From contig NZ_FZNL01000016.1 of assembly GCF_900187965.1 (NCBI RefSeq), positions 1 through 64,000 of the forward strand: a DNA stretch of 64,000 nucleotides, written 5' to 3'. The notes below the pieces were generated by a model. It had not been told where the DNA came from. It did no database searches and was given only the letters and a program-made list of their open reading frames with translations. Both the position numbers and the translations under genes were made by a program. Source of the stretch: Flavobacterium sp. ov086 (GTDB lineage Bacteria > Bacteroidota > Bacteroidia > Flavobacteriales > Flavobacteriaceae). Below are positions 27,076 through 35,932 of this stretch, piece by piece. Position 1 is the stretch's first letter. Every line of letters starts with the position of its first letter.

Positions 27076-29451
27076 TTGAAAAATAAATTAATAGCGTTCT
27101 CACAACGCATTATAAATTGGATAAAAAAGAATAAAATAAAATCAGCAATTGCATTTCTGCTCTTGCTGATTTATTATTTCTCATTGCCTCGAACTTTGTT
27201 TCAGGAGCCTTATTCTACGGTGATTGAAAGCAAAGAAGGCGAATTATTAGGAGCAAAAATTGCTCATGACGGACAATGGCGTTTTCCTGCACAAGACAGT
27301 GTGCCTGATAAATTCAAGAAATGTATTGTTTATTTTGAAGACGAATATTTCTATAAACATCTGGGATTTAATCCGGTTGCGATGGTAAATGCGATCAAGC
27401 AAAACAGAAAAGCAGGAAAAGTAGTCAGAGGAGGAAGTACATTGACACAGCAAGTTATCCGTTTATCCCGAAAAGGAAAAAGAAGAACTTACTTTGAAAA
27501 AATCATAGAAATTATTCTGGCAACTAGATTAGAATTGGGATATTCTAAAGATGAAATTCTCGAATTATATGCTTCTCACGCACCATTTGGAGGAAATGTT
27601 GTTGGGTTAGAAATGGCTTCGTGGCGTTATTTTGGCGTACAATCAAATCAATTATCTTGGGCTGAAAATGCAACTTTGGCGGTTTTGCCCAATGCGCCTA
27701 GTTTGATTTATCCGGGAAAGAATCAGATAAAATTACTGAGCAAACGCAACCGACTTTTATTAAAACTTCGTCAAGAAAAGGTAATTGACCAACAGACATA
27801 CGAACTTTCGGTTGAAGAACCTTTACCTCAAAAACCTTATGATTTACCTCAAATTGCACCTCATTTATTGCAAAGAGTGGCTAAAAATGAAGAAGGAACG
27901 CGAGTAAAAACGACAATTGATTATGCTTTACAAAACAGAGTCAATCAAATTGCGAGATATTATTACAATCAGTATAAACAAAATGAGGTAAACAATCTGG
28001 CGATTTTGGTGATTGATGTTTCGAACAGAAACGTCATGAGTTATGTGGGTAATGCGCCAACAGATAAAGATCATCAAAAAGATGTTGATATTATTGATGC
28101 TCCAAGAAGCACAGGAAGTATCTTGAAACCGCTGTTATATGCCGGAATGCTTGATGATGGCGAAATATTGCCGAATACTTTAGTTGCGGATATTCCAACA
28201 CAAATTGCAGGTTATACACCGCAAAATTTCAATCTCACGTTTGACGGTGCGGTTCCTGCTCATCGGGCTTTATCACGATCTTTGAATATTCCAGCTGTTT
28301 TGATGCTGCAGGATTTTGGCGTGAATAAATTTTATGAGGAATTGCAGAAATTCAAATTAAGAGATATTAATAAAACACCGGATCATTACGGATTGTCGCT
28401 TATTTTGGGCGGTGCCGAAAGTAATTTGTGGGATTTATGCCGAACGTATGCAAATTTGTCTTCTACGCTAAATTATTATGCTAAAAATCAGGCAAAATAT
28501 CGAACAAATGAATTTACAGAACTGAATTATAAAAATGATTTTGAGTCTGATTTTGGCTCTGAAACGGATCAGAAAAATATTGTAGGTGCAGGTTCAATTT
28601 GGTTGACATATAATGCAATGGAAGAAGTTAATAGGCCGGAAGGAGACGAAGCCTGGAAGTTTTATGACAGTTCATTAAAAATTGCCTGGAAAACAGGAAC
28701 CAGTTTTGGAAATCGTGATGCCTGGGCAATTGGAACAAATTCTAAATATGTGGTTGGAGTTTGGGTGGGAAATGCAACAGGTGAGGGGAGACCTACTTTG
28801 ACAGGAGTTACAAGTGCTGCGCCAATTTTATTTGATGTTTTTAATTTGTTACCGAGACAAAAATGGTTTCAGACGCCTTATAAAGATTTAGAAGAAGTTG
28901 AGGTTTGTCGTTTAAGTGGTTATCTGGCAAAAGAAGGTTGTCCGAAAATCAAGCAATGGGTTTCTAAAAAAGGAAAATCGACTGTAGTTTGCCTGTATCA
29001 TAAAACGGTACATTTAGATAAAACAGAAAAATTTCAGGTGAATAGCAGTTGCGAAAGCATTGATAATATAGTGACTAAAAATTGGTTTGTTTTGCCGCCG
29101 GTTATGGCTTGGTATTACAAAAGTCAGCATATTGAATACTTGCCTTTGCCGCCTTTTAAGGAAGATTGTCAGGGGACACAATCAGTCAATATGGATTTTA
29201 TTTACCCAAAAACGAATAGTAAAATCTATTTAACGAAGAATTTTAATAGCGAAGTTCAGCCTGTGATTCTTAAAGTGGCGTACTCAGAACGTGATCGGGA
29301 ATTGTTTTGGTACGTTGATAATGTTTATAAAGCTACTACAAAAACATTTCATGAATTACCAATTGCGCCAACTTCAGGAACCCATTATATAACGGTTGTC
29401 GATGCTTTTGGGAATGAAATTAGGAGAAAAATTGAAATTATCAGGGAGTAA
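27076..29451 (+). CDS. pbpC: Penicillin-binding protein 1C
   Basis: Bifunctional peptidoglycan synthase of 791 residues with a TTG start. An N-terminal membrane anchor (about 20-38) is followed by the GT51 glycosyltransferase domain (about 55-230, with VYFEDEYFYKHLGF and GGSTLTQQV). The transpeptidase comes next, with SxxK at Ser348-Lys351 (STGSILKP) and KTGTS at 539-543, then a BiPBP_C-type C-terminal domain (about 700-791). PBP1C next to alpha-2-macroglobulin is a conserved pair thought to repair cell wall and trap proteases after envelope breach. The TTG is favoured because the next in-frame ATG lies inside the GT domain. Confidence 0.93.
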   Translation: MKNKLIAFSQRIINWIKKNKIKSAIAFLLLLIYYFSLPRTLFQEPYSTVIESKEGELLGAKIAHDGQWRFPAQDSVPDKFKKCIVYFEDEYFYKHLGFNPVAMVNAIKQNRKAGKVVRGGSTLTQQVIRLSRKGKRRTYFEKIIEIILATRLELGYSKDEILELYASHAPFGGNVVGLEMASWRYFGVQSNQLSWAENATLAVLPNAPSLIYPGKNQIKLLSKRNRLLLKLRQEKVIDQQTYELSVEEPLPQKPYDLPQIAPHLLQRVAKNEEGTRVKTTIDYALQNRVNQIARYYYNQYKQNEVNNLAILVIDVSNRNVMSYVGNAPTDKDHQKDVDIIDAPRSTGSILKPLLYAGMLDDGEILPNTLVADIPTQIAGYTPQNFNLTFDGAVPAHRALSRSLNIPAVLMLQDFGVNKFYEELQKFKLRDINKTPDHYGLSLILGGAESNLWDLCRTYANLSSTLNYYAKNQAKYRTNEFTELNYKNDFESDFGSETDQKNIVGAGSIWLTYNAMEEVNRPEGDEAWKFYDSSLKIAWKTGTSFGNRDAWAIGTNSKYVVGVWVGNATGEGRPTLTGVTSAAPILFDVFNLLPRQKWFQTPYKDLEEVEVCRLSGYLAKEGCPKIKQWVSKKGKSTVVCLYHKTVHLDKTEKFQVNSSCESIDNIVTKNWFVLPPVMAWYYKSQHIEYLPLPPFKEDCQGTQSVNMDFIYPKTNSKIYLTKNFNSEVQPVILKVAYSERDRELFWYVDNVYKATTKTFHELPIAPTSGTHYITVVDAFGNEIRRKIEIIRE

Positions 29452-29569
29452 TACTTTTTTGAAATGGAATATAATTTAGCCTAAATAACCGTTTTTGATT
29501 TACATCAAAATTTTTACTTTTTTGTTTATAGACCTTTGCAGTGAATTAATTATTAAACAAAATTTAAAA

Positions 29570-29794
29570 ATGAAGAAAAAGTATTTTAAGTACATCAACA
29601 CATTGTTTGTTGTGATTCCAATGACGTTAATTATGGCTTTTGTTGGACTAATGCGTAATTATGGTTTTGGGGAAGATTGGTTTTTGAAATTCCTTAAAGC
29701 CTGGAGTGTTATGTTACCTGTTGCTTATTTGGCAGCGTTTATTATTATTCCGAATGCTAGGAAATTGGCTGAAAGAACAACCGCTAAATCATAA
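29570..29794 (+). CDS. DUF2798 small membrane protein
   Basis: A 74-residue protein with two hydrophobic helices (about 10-30 and 44-64) separated by a short polar loop (MRNYGFGEDW). It ends in a basic tail (NARKLAERTTAKS). This fits the DUF2798 family of two-helix membrane proteins, whose function is unknown. I take the ATG at 29570; the frame is open upstream to 29495, but that extension adds a second, poorly conserved hydrophobic stretch. A Crp/Fnr regulator follows 47 bp downstream on the same strand. Confidence 0.6.
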   Translation: MKKKYFKYINTLFVVIPMTLIMAFVGLMRNYGFGEDWFLKFLKAWSVMLPVAYLAAFIIIPNARKLAERTTAKS

Positions 29795-29841
29795 TTTACG
29801 GAATAGGTTTTTGTATATTCGTAATTATTAGAAATTGATAA

Positions 29842-30414
29842 ATGAAAGAGCAACTCGGCAATTACATTAAAAGCATTATAACAGTTACAGATGAAGAGTT
29901 AGTCCTAATTCTTTCTTATTTTAAACCGTTAAAGGTGGAAAAGAATGAGTCATTAGTGCTTCAGGGACAAATGAATCAAAGAAGCTTTTTTGTGGGTTCA
30001 GGTTGCTTGCGAATATATTTTATTACCGAAAACGGACAAGAAGCAACGCGATATTTAGCATTCGAAAATAATTTTGCCACTGCTTTGTGTAGTTTTATTT
30101 CAAACGAGCCATCGTTAGAATTTATTCAGGCGTTAGAACCAACGGAATTACTGTATATTTCGAGTCAGGATTTTTATTATCTACTTGAAAATATTCCGGC
30201 ATGGGAAAAATTTTATCGCGATTATTTAGAACACGCCTATGTAACGAATACTAATAGGTTGATGTCTTTCTTAACTCTTGATGCAACAGAAAGATATAAA
30301 CAGTTGATGGATATAAATCCGAAAATAATTCAGCGTTTACCAAACAGAATCGTAGCAACTTACCTGAATATTTCACAAGAAACATTGAGTAGATTAAAAT
30401 CTAAACGCTACTAA
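29842..30414 (+). CDS. Crp/Fnr-family transcriptional regulator
   Basis: A 190-residue protein with a cyclic-nucleotide-binding-like beta-roll (about 15-125: VEKNESLVLQGQ, FFVGSGCLRIYFITENGQEATRYLAFE). The C-terminal HTH (about 150-190) is typical of the short Bacteroidota Crp-like regulators, ending IVATYLNISQETLSRLKSKRY in two parts. It lacks a cluster of Cys residues, so it is not an Fnr-type iron-sulfur sensor. The ligand and targets are unknown. It may regulate the small DUF2798 protein immediately upstream. Confidence 0.82.
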   Translation: MKEQLGNYIKSIITVTDEELVLILSYFKPLKVEKNESLVLQGQMNQRSFFVGSGCLRIYFITENGQEATRYLAFENNFATALCSFISNEPSLEFIQALEPTELLYISSQDFYYLLENIPAWEKFYRDYLEHAYVTNTNRLMSFLTLDATERYKQLMDINPKIIQRLPNRIVATYLNISQETLSRLKSKRY

Positions 30415-30474
30415 TTTTTACTTTATTCAAACAAATTACATTTCTAAAAAGATCTTGTAAAAGATAAAATTACT

Positions 30475-30610
30475 TATGGAAACTGCTGCCTAGCCCAAAT
30501 AGAAGCGGTATCCTTTTTATCCGCTTTTTTGCGGATGAAAAGATACAAGCGCATAGCTGGAAATAGCTCCTAAAAAATAGCCATGACCCGAGCGATAGCG
30601 AATAGACGAA
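30475..30610. repeat. Decayed dispersed repeat (AGGAGCTA family, copy 1)
   Basis: The block contains a hairpin (ATCCGCTTTTTTGCGGAT, 30518-30535), GCATAGCTGGAAATAGCTCC and a 15-bp word (30564-30578) that recurs inverted at 38563-38577. A GCCACGAATT-family half-site follows at 30658-30674. No gene is seen in 30415-30680. Confidence 0.5.
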
Positions 30611-30680
30611 GTAATTTACGAATTAAAACTTAAAAATAATTCGTGTTCATTCGTGCAATTCGTGGCAAAAAAAGCATAAA

Positions 30681-30710
30681 AAAACCGCCAATCTTTCGAG
30701 AGGCGGTTTT
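30681..30710 (-). terminator. Terminator of RNase G gene
   Basis: Stem AAAACCGCC / GGCGGTTTT with a 12-nt loop, followed on the minus strand by a T-run; 7 bp beyond the stop. Confidence 0.7.
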
Positions 30711-30716
30711 GATTTT

Positions 30717-32261
30717 TTATTCTGAAATAACATTTCCTTTTTTATCATAGAAATGGTATTCTAAGTACGTGTAAGCGTCACGAGGTATGATTTTCACCCA
30801 TTTCTTATGTTCAAAAAACCATTTTGAACGTAATGATGGAAAACCTTTACTGAGGTATGCAGCCACAAACGGATGTGTGTTTAGTACAACTTTATTGTGG
30901 GTTTTTAAAATTCTTTCTAAATCAGAGGTGATTTTATCAATGATTAAAATTGGCGCTTCAATTTCGCCATGCTCATTGTTTGGATCTTCTTCTCTAGTTT
31001 TAATATTAACTTCGGGTCTCACGCGTTGTCTTGTAATTTGAACTAAACCAAATTTACTAGGCGGTAAGATTTTATGCTTTGCTTTATCGTCGCTCATTTC
31101 TTCTCGCAAGAAGTCGAACAGGACCTTCCTGTTTTCAGGATTAGACATATCGATAAAATCAACTACGATTATTCCGCCCATATCACGCAAACGAAGTTGT
31201 CTGGCAATTTCAGCGGCAGCAATCATATTTACTTCCATGGCGGTGTCTTCCTGGTTGGTCGCCTTATTTGAACGGTTTCCGCTGTTTACGTCTATAACGT
31301 GAAGAGCTTCAGTGTGTTCTATAATAAGATATGCGCCTTTACTCATGGAAACTGTTCGTCCAAAAGAAGTTTTGATTTGTCTCTCTATATTGTATTTCTC
31401 GAAAATTGGAGTGTCATTTGATTGATAAAACTTAACAATCGATTGTTTTGAAGGTGCAATTTCTTGCAGATATTCCTTCGTTTGATGGTACAACTCTTCG
31501 TCATCTATTTGTATACCGCTAAAGGTATCGTTGAATACATCTCTTAATATTGAAGAAGCTCTGTTGAGTTCTCCTAATACTTTTGAGGGATGATGAGCAG
31601 TTGGTAATTTTTTACACATTGCAGTCCATCTGCCAAGCAGGTTCTGCAAATCTTTTTCTAATTCGGCTACGTTTTTGCCTTCGGCTACTGTGCGAACAAT
31701 AACACCAAATCCTTTAGGTTTGATCGATAGAACAAGTTTTTTTAGACGATCCTTTTCCTTTTTGTCTTCTATTTTTTGTGAAATAGAAACACGGTCAGAA
31801 AACGGAACGAGAACAATAAATCTTCCTGCCAATGAAAGCTCAGCGCTTATTCTTGGACCTTTGGTCGATATAGGTTCTTTTACAACTTGAACTAAAACAG
31901 ATTGATTGGCACTTAAAATATCAGTAATGATGCCATCTTTGTCAATCTCTTTTTCAAACTGAAAGGTTTTTAGGGAGAAATCTTTTAATTTACCTGCGCT
32001 TACAAGTTTTATGAATTTCAGTTGGGAAGCTAAGTTAGGTCCTAAATCGTGATAATGTAAAAAGGCATCTTTTTCGAAGCCTACATTCACAAAAGCAGCG
32101 TTAAGTCCAGCAACGGGTTTTCGTATTTTGGCAATAAAAATATCACCAACCTGAAAGTTGCTTTTCTCTTCTTCCTTGTGTAATTCAATTAGTTTTCCAT
32201 CTTTTAATAAGGCAAAATCTACGGCTTCAGAACTAGATCTAATGATTAATTCTTTATTCAC
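30717..32261 (-). CDS. rng: Ribonuclease G/E family endoribonuclease
   Basis: Endoribonuclease of 514 residues. It has an N-terminal S1 domain (about 35-125, GDIFIAKIRKPVAGLNAAFVNVG in two parts) and the catalytic RNase E/G core. The Mg-binding acidic residues sit in HVIDVNSGNRS and in IIVVDFIDM. The family processes rRNA and turns over mRNA, cleaving AU-rich single strands. Its length is like RNase G (489 in E. coli), without the long scaffolding tail of RNase E. The region upstream carries a heptamer tandem repeat. It lies downstream of HU and a tiny basic protein on the same strand. Confidence 0.93.
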   Translation of the reverse strand: MNKELIIRSSSEAVDFALLKDGKLIELHKEEEKSNFQVGDIFIAKIRKPVAGLNAAFVNVGFEKDAFLHYHDLGPNLASQLKFIKLVSAGKLKDFSLKTFQFEKEIDKDGIITDILSANQSVLVQVVKEPISTKGPRISAELSLAGRFIVLVPFSDRVSISQKIEDKKEKDRLKKLVLSIKPKGFGVIVRTVAEGKNVAELEKDLQNLLGRWTAMCKKLPTAHHPSKVLGELNRASSILRDVFNDTFSGIQIDDEELYHQTKEYLQEIAPSKQSIVKFYQSNDTPIFEKYNIERQIKTSFGRTVSMSKGAYLIIEHTEALHVIDVNSGNRSNKATNQEDTAMEVNMIAAAEIARQLRLRDMGGIIVVDFIDMSNPENRKVLFDFLREEMSDDKAKHKILPPSKFGLVQITRQRVRPEVNIKTREEDPNNEHGEIEAPILIIDKITSDLERILKTHNKVVLNTHPFVAAYLSKGFPSLRSKWFFEHKKWVKIIPRDAYTYLEYHFYDKKGNVISE

Positions 32262-32323
32262 ACTGTAAATTTTTATCTGTTTTTTCAGAAAATAGAGTAT
32301 AGATAGAAGAGCATAGATTAAAA

Positions 32324-32358
32324 AAAATCTAAAATCTAAAATCTAAGATCTAAAATCT
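32324..32358. repeat. Five tandem heptamers upstream of rng
   Basis: The unit AAAATCT is repeated five times (one copy is AAGATCT) in exactly 35 bp, about 63 bp upstream of the rng start. Confidence 0.6.
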
Positions 32359-32515
32359 TATCTACAGATGGATTAAACAATATTTTTTAACAGGTATTGA
32401 ACCCGGGGAAAATAAGATTAATAGAGAATAGAATAGAGAGGATAGATTTTTTACGTCTATATTTTATTTCCTTTTCTCTTTCATCTTTTTTTCAATTTCA
32501 ATGAACGTTAAAAAG

Positions 32516-32542
32516 AAAAAAGTAGTTTAAAACTACTTTTTC
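32516..32542 (-). terminator. Hairpin terminator containing the stop codon of the 30-aa gene
   Basis: A 12-13-bp stem (AAAAAGTAGTTT / AAACTACTTTTT) is followed by T on the minus strand. The TAG stop of the small basic gene lies within the stem. Confidence 0.6.
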
Positions 32543-32625
32543 TTTTTGTGACGGTTAGCTCTCGCTCTTTTCTTACGTTTGTGAGTAGCTACCTTATGTC
32601 TCTTTCTTTTTTTACCACTTGGCAT
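32533..32625 (-). CDS. Very basic 30-residue conserved small protein
   Basis: An ORF of 30 residues starting MPSGKKRKRHKVATHKRKKR and ending in a run of four Lys. About 19 of the 30 residues are Lys, Arg or His. This opening is one I recognise as widely conserved and annotated hypothetical in Bacteroidota. The composition suggests an RNA- or DNA-binding, possibly ribosome-associated, peptide. It lies 31 bp after the HU gene on the same strand, and its stop codon is embedded in a terminator hairpin. Other ideas are a ribosomal protein of the THX/bL38 kind; I cannot confirm that from the sequence. Confidence 0.7.
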   Translation of the reverse strand: MPSGKKRKRHKVATHKRKKRARANRHKKKK

Positions 32626-32656
32626 ATCGTGTCGATTTTATGATTAATTAATAGTA

Positions 32657-32947
32657 TTATTTTGCTTCGTTATTCGTCTTTACTCCTTCTACAAAAACTT
32701 TTGCAGGTTTAAACGCAGGAATGTTGTGTGCTGGAATTTTGATAGTGGTGTTTTTAGAAATGTTTCTACCTGTTTTTTCAGCTCTGGTTTTTACAATAAA
32801 ACTACCAAATCCTCTTAGGTAAACATTGTCTCCAGTTTCTAATGAAGTTTTAACTTCTTCCATAAAAGTTTCTACTGTTGCTTGAACATCTCCTTTTTCA
32901 AGACCTAGTTTCTCTGAAATTTTCGCTACGATATCTGCTTTCGTCAT
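32657..32947 (-). CDS. HU/IHF-family DNA-binding protein
   Basis: Histone-like protein of 96 residues (typical 90-100) that bends and compacts DNA as a dimer. It opens MTKADIVAKISEKLGLEKGD. The beta-arm region has the conserved GFGSFIVKTRAEKTGRN (about 48-64), with the DNA-intercalating Pro in NTTIKIPAHNIPAFKPAK. It has a well-formed promoter and is followed by the 30-residue basic gene. HU or an IHF-like subunit are both possible; HU is more likely in Bacteroidota. Confidence 0.93.
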   Translation of the reverse strand: MTKADIVAKISEKLGLEKGDVQATVETFMEEVKTSLETGDNVYLRGFGSFIVKTRAEKTGRNISKNTTIKIPAHNIPAFKPAKVFVEGVKTNNEAK

Positions 32948-32996
32948 TTTCTTTCCTATTTTATTTTATAAATGGTGTACTATTTTTTTGAGTTTG

Positions 32997-33028
32997 CAAA
33001 TATAGGAATTAAAAAAATAATTAATCAA
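32997..33028 (-). promoter_or_regulatory. Promoter of the HU gene
   Basis: Minus-strand TATATTTG (33004-32997) with TTG (33028-33026) 21 nt upstream fits the Bacteroidota consensus; predicted leader about 45 nt. Confidence 0.5.
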
Positions 33029-33061
33029 GCTAATTCGTTAAATTTTAATTACATAAACATT

Positions 33062-33069
33062 TACTTTTG
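33062..33069 (+). promoter_or_regulatory. -7 box of mutY
   Basis: TACTTTTG fits TAnnTTTG and contains the TTG at 33067, making that TTG a promoter base rather than a start codon. It supports the ATG at 33088. Confidence 0.45.
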
Positions 33070-33087
33070 TATTCTAAGTATTTTGCG

Positions 33088-34134
33088 ATGAATTTTTCTA
33101 ACATATTGATAAAATGGTATTTACAAAACAAACGTGATTTGCCGTGGCGTAAAACGACCAATCCTTACCATATTTGGCTCTCAGAAATTATGTTACAACA
33201 GACTCGAGTTGCGCAAGGAATGCCATATTTTTTCGCTTTTACGGAGGAATTTCCTACTGTTTTTGATTTGGCAAATGCCTCAGAAGAGCAAGTTTTGAAA
33301 CTTTGGCAGGGATTAGGGTATTATTCTCGCGCCAGAAATTTGTATAAAACGTCTCAATATGTCGCAAATGAGCTCAATGGAATTTTTCCGACTAACTATA
33401 AAGACTTATTAAAATTGAAAGGTGTCGGTGAATATACCGCTGCAGCAATTGCCTCTTTTTCTTATAATGAAGCAGTTCCTGTTGTAGACGGAAATGTATT
33501 TAGAGTACTTTCTCGTTATTTTAATATAGAATCTGATATTGCCGCACCTGCAACCAAAAAAGAATTTGCGGAGCTGGCTTATGAATTAATGCCAAAAGAT
33601 AGTCCTGCGGTTTTTAATCAGGCGATAATGGAATTTGGTGCTTTGCAATGCGTTCCTAAAAGTCCTGATTGTTCGGTTTGCGTTTTTAATGATAGCTGTC
33701 TTGCTTTGCAAAAGAAGAAAGTTTCGGTTTTACCTGTGAAATCTAAAAAGGTAAAAGTGACAAATCGATTCTTTAATTATTTGATTTTCGAAGATGTTTT
33801 AGGGAATACTTTAATTCAGAAGAGAACAGCGAAAGGGATCTGGCATAACTTATATGAGTTTCCTCTTCTGGAGACGAGTGAAATTGTTGGTTTTGATTTT
33901 GTTTCAAATGCAATTCAAAACGATCTTTTTTCTACCTATACTATAGTAGGTATAGAAGAGTGTAATGAAACGGCTGTAATTCATAAACTTTCGCATCAAC
34001 ATCTTCATATTCAGTTCTGGAAAGTTAAAATTAACGAAAAAATTGATAACGGTTTGAATACCACTGATTTGAAGAAATTTCCTTTTCCTATTGTGATTTA
34101 TAATTTTATCGAAAAGCAAGAAATAAATTGCTAA
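33088..34134 (+). CDS. mutY: A/G-specific adenine glycosylase MutY
   Basis: DNA-repair glycosylase of 348 residues that removes adenine mispaired with 8-oxoguanine. Catalytic Glu33 lies in SEIMLQQTR. The helix-hairpin-helix is LKGVGEYTAAAIASF, with catalytic Asp134 in VVDGNVFRV. The [4Fe-4S] ligands follow the exact spacing Cys-x6-Cys-x2-Cys-x5-Cys (CVPKSPDCSVCVFNDSC). A C-terminal NUDIX-like domain recognises 8-oxoG. The ATG at 33088 is preferred over the upstream TTG at 33067. First in mutY-ssb-gldE-gldD, the same order as in F. johnsoniae. Confidence 0.95.
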   Translation: MNFSNILIKWYLQNKRDLPWRKTTNPYHIWLSEIMLQQTRVAQGMPYFFAFTEEFPTVFDLANASEEQVLKLWQGLGYYSRARNLYKTSQYVANELNGIFPTNYKDLLKLKGVGEYTAAAIASFSYNEAVPVVDGNVFRVLSRYFNIESDIAAPATKKEFAELAYELMPKDSPAVFNQAIMEFGALQCVPKSPDCSVCVFNDSCLALQKKKVSVLPVKSKKVKVTNRFFNYLIFEDVLGNTLIQKRTAKGIWHNLYEFPLLETSEIVGFDFVSNAIQNDLFSTYTIVGIEECNETAVIHKLSHQHLHIQFWKVKINEKIDNGLNTTDLKKFPFPIVIYNFIEKQEINC

Positions 34135-34141
34135 AAAAATG

Positions 34142-34149
34142 TATCTTTG
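34142..34149 (+). promoter_or_regulatory. -7 box of ssb
   Basis: TATCTTTG fits TAnnTTTG; start of transcription would be near 34155, about 17 nt before the ssb ATG. Confidence 0.4.
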
Positions 34150-34171
34150 AGGGAAATACTACTACAAAACT

Positions 34172-34612
34172 ATGAACGGAACATTAAATAAAGTGATGCT
34201 AATTGGACATTTAGGTGATGATGTAAAAATGCATTATTTTGATGGAGGGAATTGCATCGGGCGTTTTCAATTGGCGACAAATGAAGTTTATATTAATAAA
34301 ACGACTAACGAAAAAATAACTTCAACAGAATGGCATAATTTAGTTGTGCGCAATAAAGCGGCTGAAATTTGTGAAAAATATTTGTCTAAAGGAGATAAAA
34401 TATATGTTGAAGGACGTATAAAATCACGTCAGTGGCAAGCTGAAGACGGTACTACTAAATATACCACAGAAATTCAGGTTACCGAGTTTACTTTCCTGAC
34501 AACCAAAAAAGAAACTGGAAATCATAAACCAAATCACGATTCAGAATCCACAAAAAGTACTAACTTTGACGCGTCTAACGAAGGATTGCCTATTAATGAC
34601 TTGCCTTTTTGA
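34172..34612 (+). CDS. ssb: Single-stranded DNA-binding protein
   Basis: A 146-residue OB-fold protein. Strands such as NKVMLIGHLGDDV, NCIGRFQLATNE and GDKIYVEGRIKSRQW fill the first 105 residues. A flexible Lys/Asn/Ser linker follows, and the acidic tip ends in INDLPF, the motif that recruits replication and repair partners. Length is a little short of E. coli SSB (178). It has its own promoter box and is followed 23 bp later by gldE, suggesting partial co-transcription. Confidence 0.95.
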   Translation: MNGTLNKVMLIGHLGDDVKMHYFDGGNCIGRFQLATNEVYINKTTNEKITSTEWHNLVVRNKAAEICEKYLSKGDKIYVEGRIKSRQWQAEDGTTKYTTEIQVTEFTFLTTKKETGNHKPNHDSESTKSTNFDASNEGLPINDLPF

Positions 34613-34635
34613 TTGTTTAACTAATCTTTTTTAAT

Positions 34636-35931
34636 TTGGACCCAGAGCCCAGTTTACTTTTTAATACCACACTAGACATCAATTTAATTATTGGTTTTGT
34701 CGGAATATTTATTTTGCTGTTTCTGTCGGCAATCGTTTCAGGTGCCGAAGTGGCGCTTTTTTCACTATCTCAAAAAGACATCGATGATGCTTTAAATGAG
34801 AATCTTCCGAAAGGAAAAATCATTTCAAATCTTTTAGATAAACCAAAAAAATTGCTTGCAACATTGCTTGTTGCTAATAATTTCCTGAATATTGGAGTAG
34901 TTATTTTGTTCTCCTTTATTGGGCAAAATATCTTTGAACAAATATCTTCGCCTGTTTTGAAATTTATCCTGGAAGTAATTTTAGTTACTTTTCTGATTTT
35001 GTTATTCGGAGAGGTTTTACCTAAAGTTTATGCCAGCCGAAACAATATAAAGTTTGCAAAACGCGTTGCTTATCCAATCGCAGTTTTAGATAAATTACTT
35101 TCACCTATAAGTTTGCCAATGCGAAGTGTTACGCTTTATTTGCAGAATAAATTAGGGAAACAAAAGAATAGTTTTTCGATAAATCAGCTTTCTCAGGCTT
35201 TAGAATTAACAGATTCTGAAGGAACATCAAGCGAGGAGCAAAAAATATTAGAAGGAATTGTTTCTTTTGGAAACACAGATACAAAGCAGGTTATGAGTCC
35301 GAGGATTGATATTTTTGCCTTAGAAATATCAGAATCATTCGCTTCGATTTATCCGAAAATAATTGATAAGGGGTTTTCGAGAATTCCTGTTTATCGTGAT
35401 AATATAGATCAGATAGAAGGAGTTTTATTCGTGAAGGATTTATTACCTCATATTGATAAAGAAGAATTTGACTGGACAACCTTGATGCGTGAAGCATTTT
35501 TTGTCCCTGAGAATAAAAAATTAGACAATTTGTTGAAGGATTTTCAGAGCCTTAAAAGCCATTTGGCAATTGTGGTGGATGAATATGGGGGAACATCAGG
35601 TTTAGTTTCGTTAGAAGATGTAATCGAGGAAATTGTTGGAGATATAAGTGATGAGTTTGATGATGAGAATTTGAATTTTTCTCAAATCGACGAAAGAAAT
35701 TTTCTTTTTGAAGGGAAAATCAACATGAAGGATTTCTACAGAATCATTGATGTTGACGAAGATGCTTTTGAATCACATAAAGGAGAAGCCGAAACATTAG
35801 CAGGTTTTATTCTGGAAATTCTGGGTAATTTTCCTAAAAAAGATCAAAAAGTAGCTTTTGAAAACTGCATATTTACAATAGAAACAGTTGATAAAAAGCG
35901 TATAAAACAAATAAAAGTAACAATAGATTAA
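34636..35931 (+). CDS. gldE: Gliding-associated protein GldE (CNNM/CorC type)
   Basis: A 431-residue inner-membrane protein with a TTG start. A DUF21/CNNM membrane domain has about three to four helices (20-45, 75-100, 110-130, 140-160). A CBS pair follows (about 215-335: VMSPRIDIFALEI, AIVVDEYGGTSGLVSLEDVI), then a CorC_HlyC domain (about 350-431). It is similar to magnesium/cobalt efflux proteins but sits next to gldD, as in F. johnsoniae, where it is linked to gliding. The TTG is the best start because no ATG occurs before the membrane domain. GldD begins one base later. Confidence 0.92.
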   Translation: MDPEPSLLFNTTLDINLIIGFVGIFILLFLSAIVSGAEVALFSLSQKDIDDALNENLPKGKIISNLLDKPKKLLATLLVANNFLNIGVVILFSFIGQNIFEQISSPVLKFILEVILVTFLILLFGEVLPKVYASRNNIKFAKRVAYPIAVLDKLLSPISLPMRSVTLYLQNKLGKQKNSFSINQLSQALELTDSEGTSSEEQKILEGIVSFGNTDTKQVMSPRIDIFALEISESFASIYPKIIDKGFSRIPVYRDNIDQIEGVLFVKDLLPHIDKEEFDWTTLMREAFFVPENKKLDNLLKDFQSLKSHLAIVVDEYGGTSGLVSLEDVIEEIVGDISDEFDDENLNFSQIDERNFLFEGKINMKDFYRIIDVDEDAFESHKGEAETLAGFILEILGNFPKKDQKVAFENCIFTIETVDKKRIKQIKVTID

Positions 35932-35932
35932 A

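Noticed and set aside
33067..33087. TTG start for mutY at 33067
   Set aside because: The TTG is part of the TACTTTTG promoter box; the ATG at 33088 fits the family.
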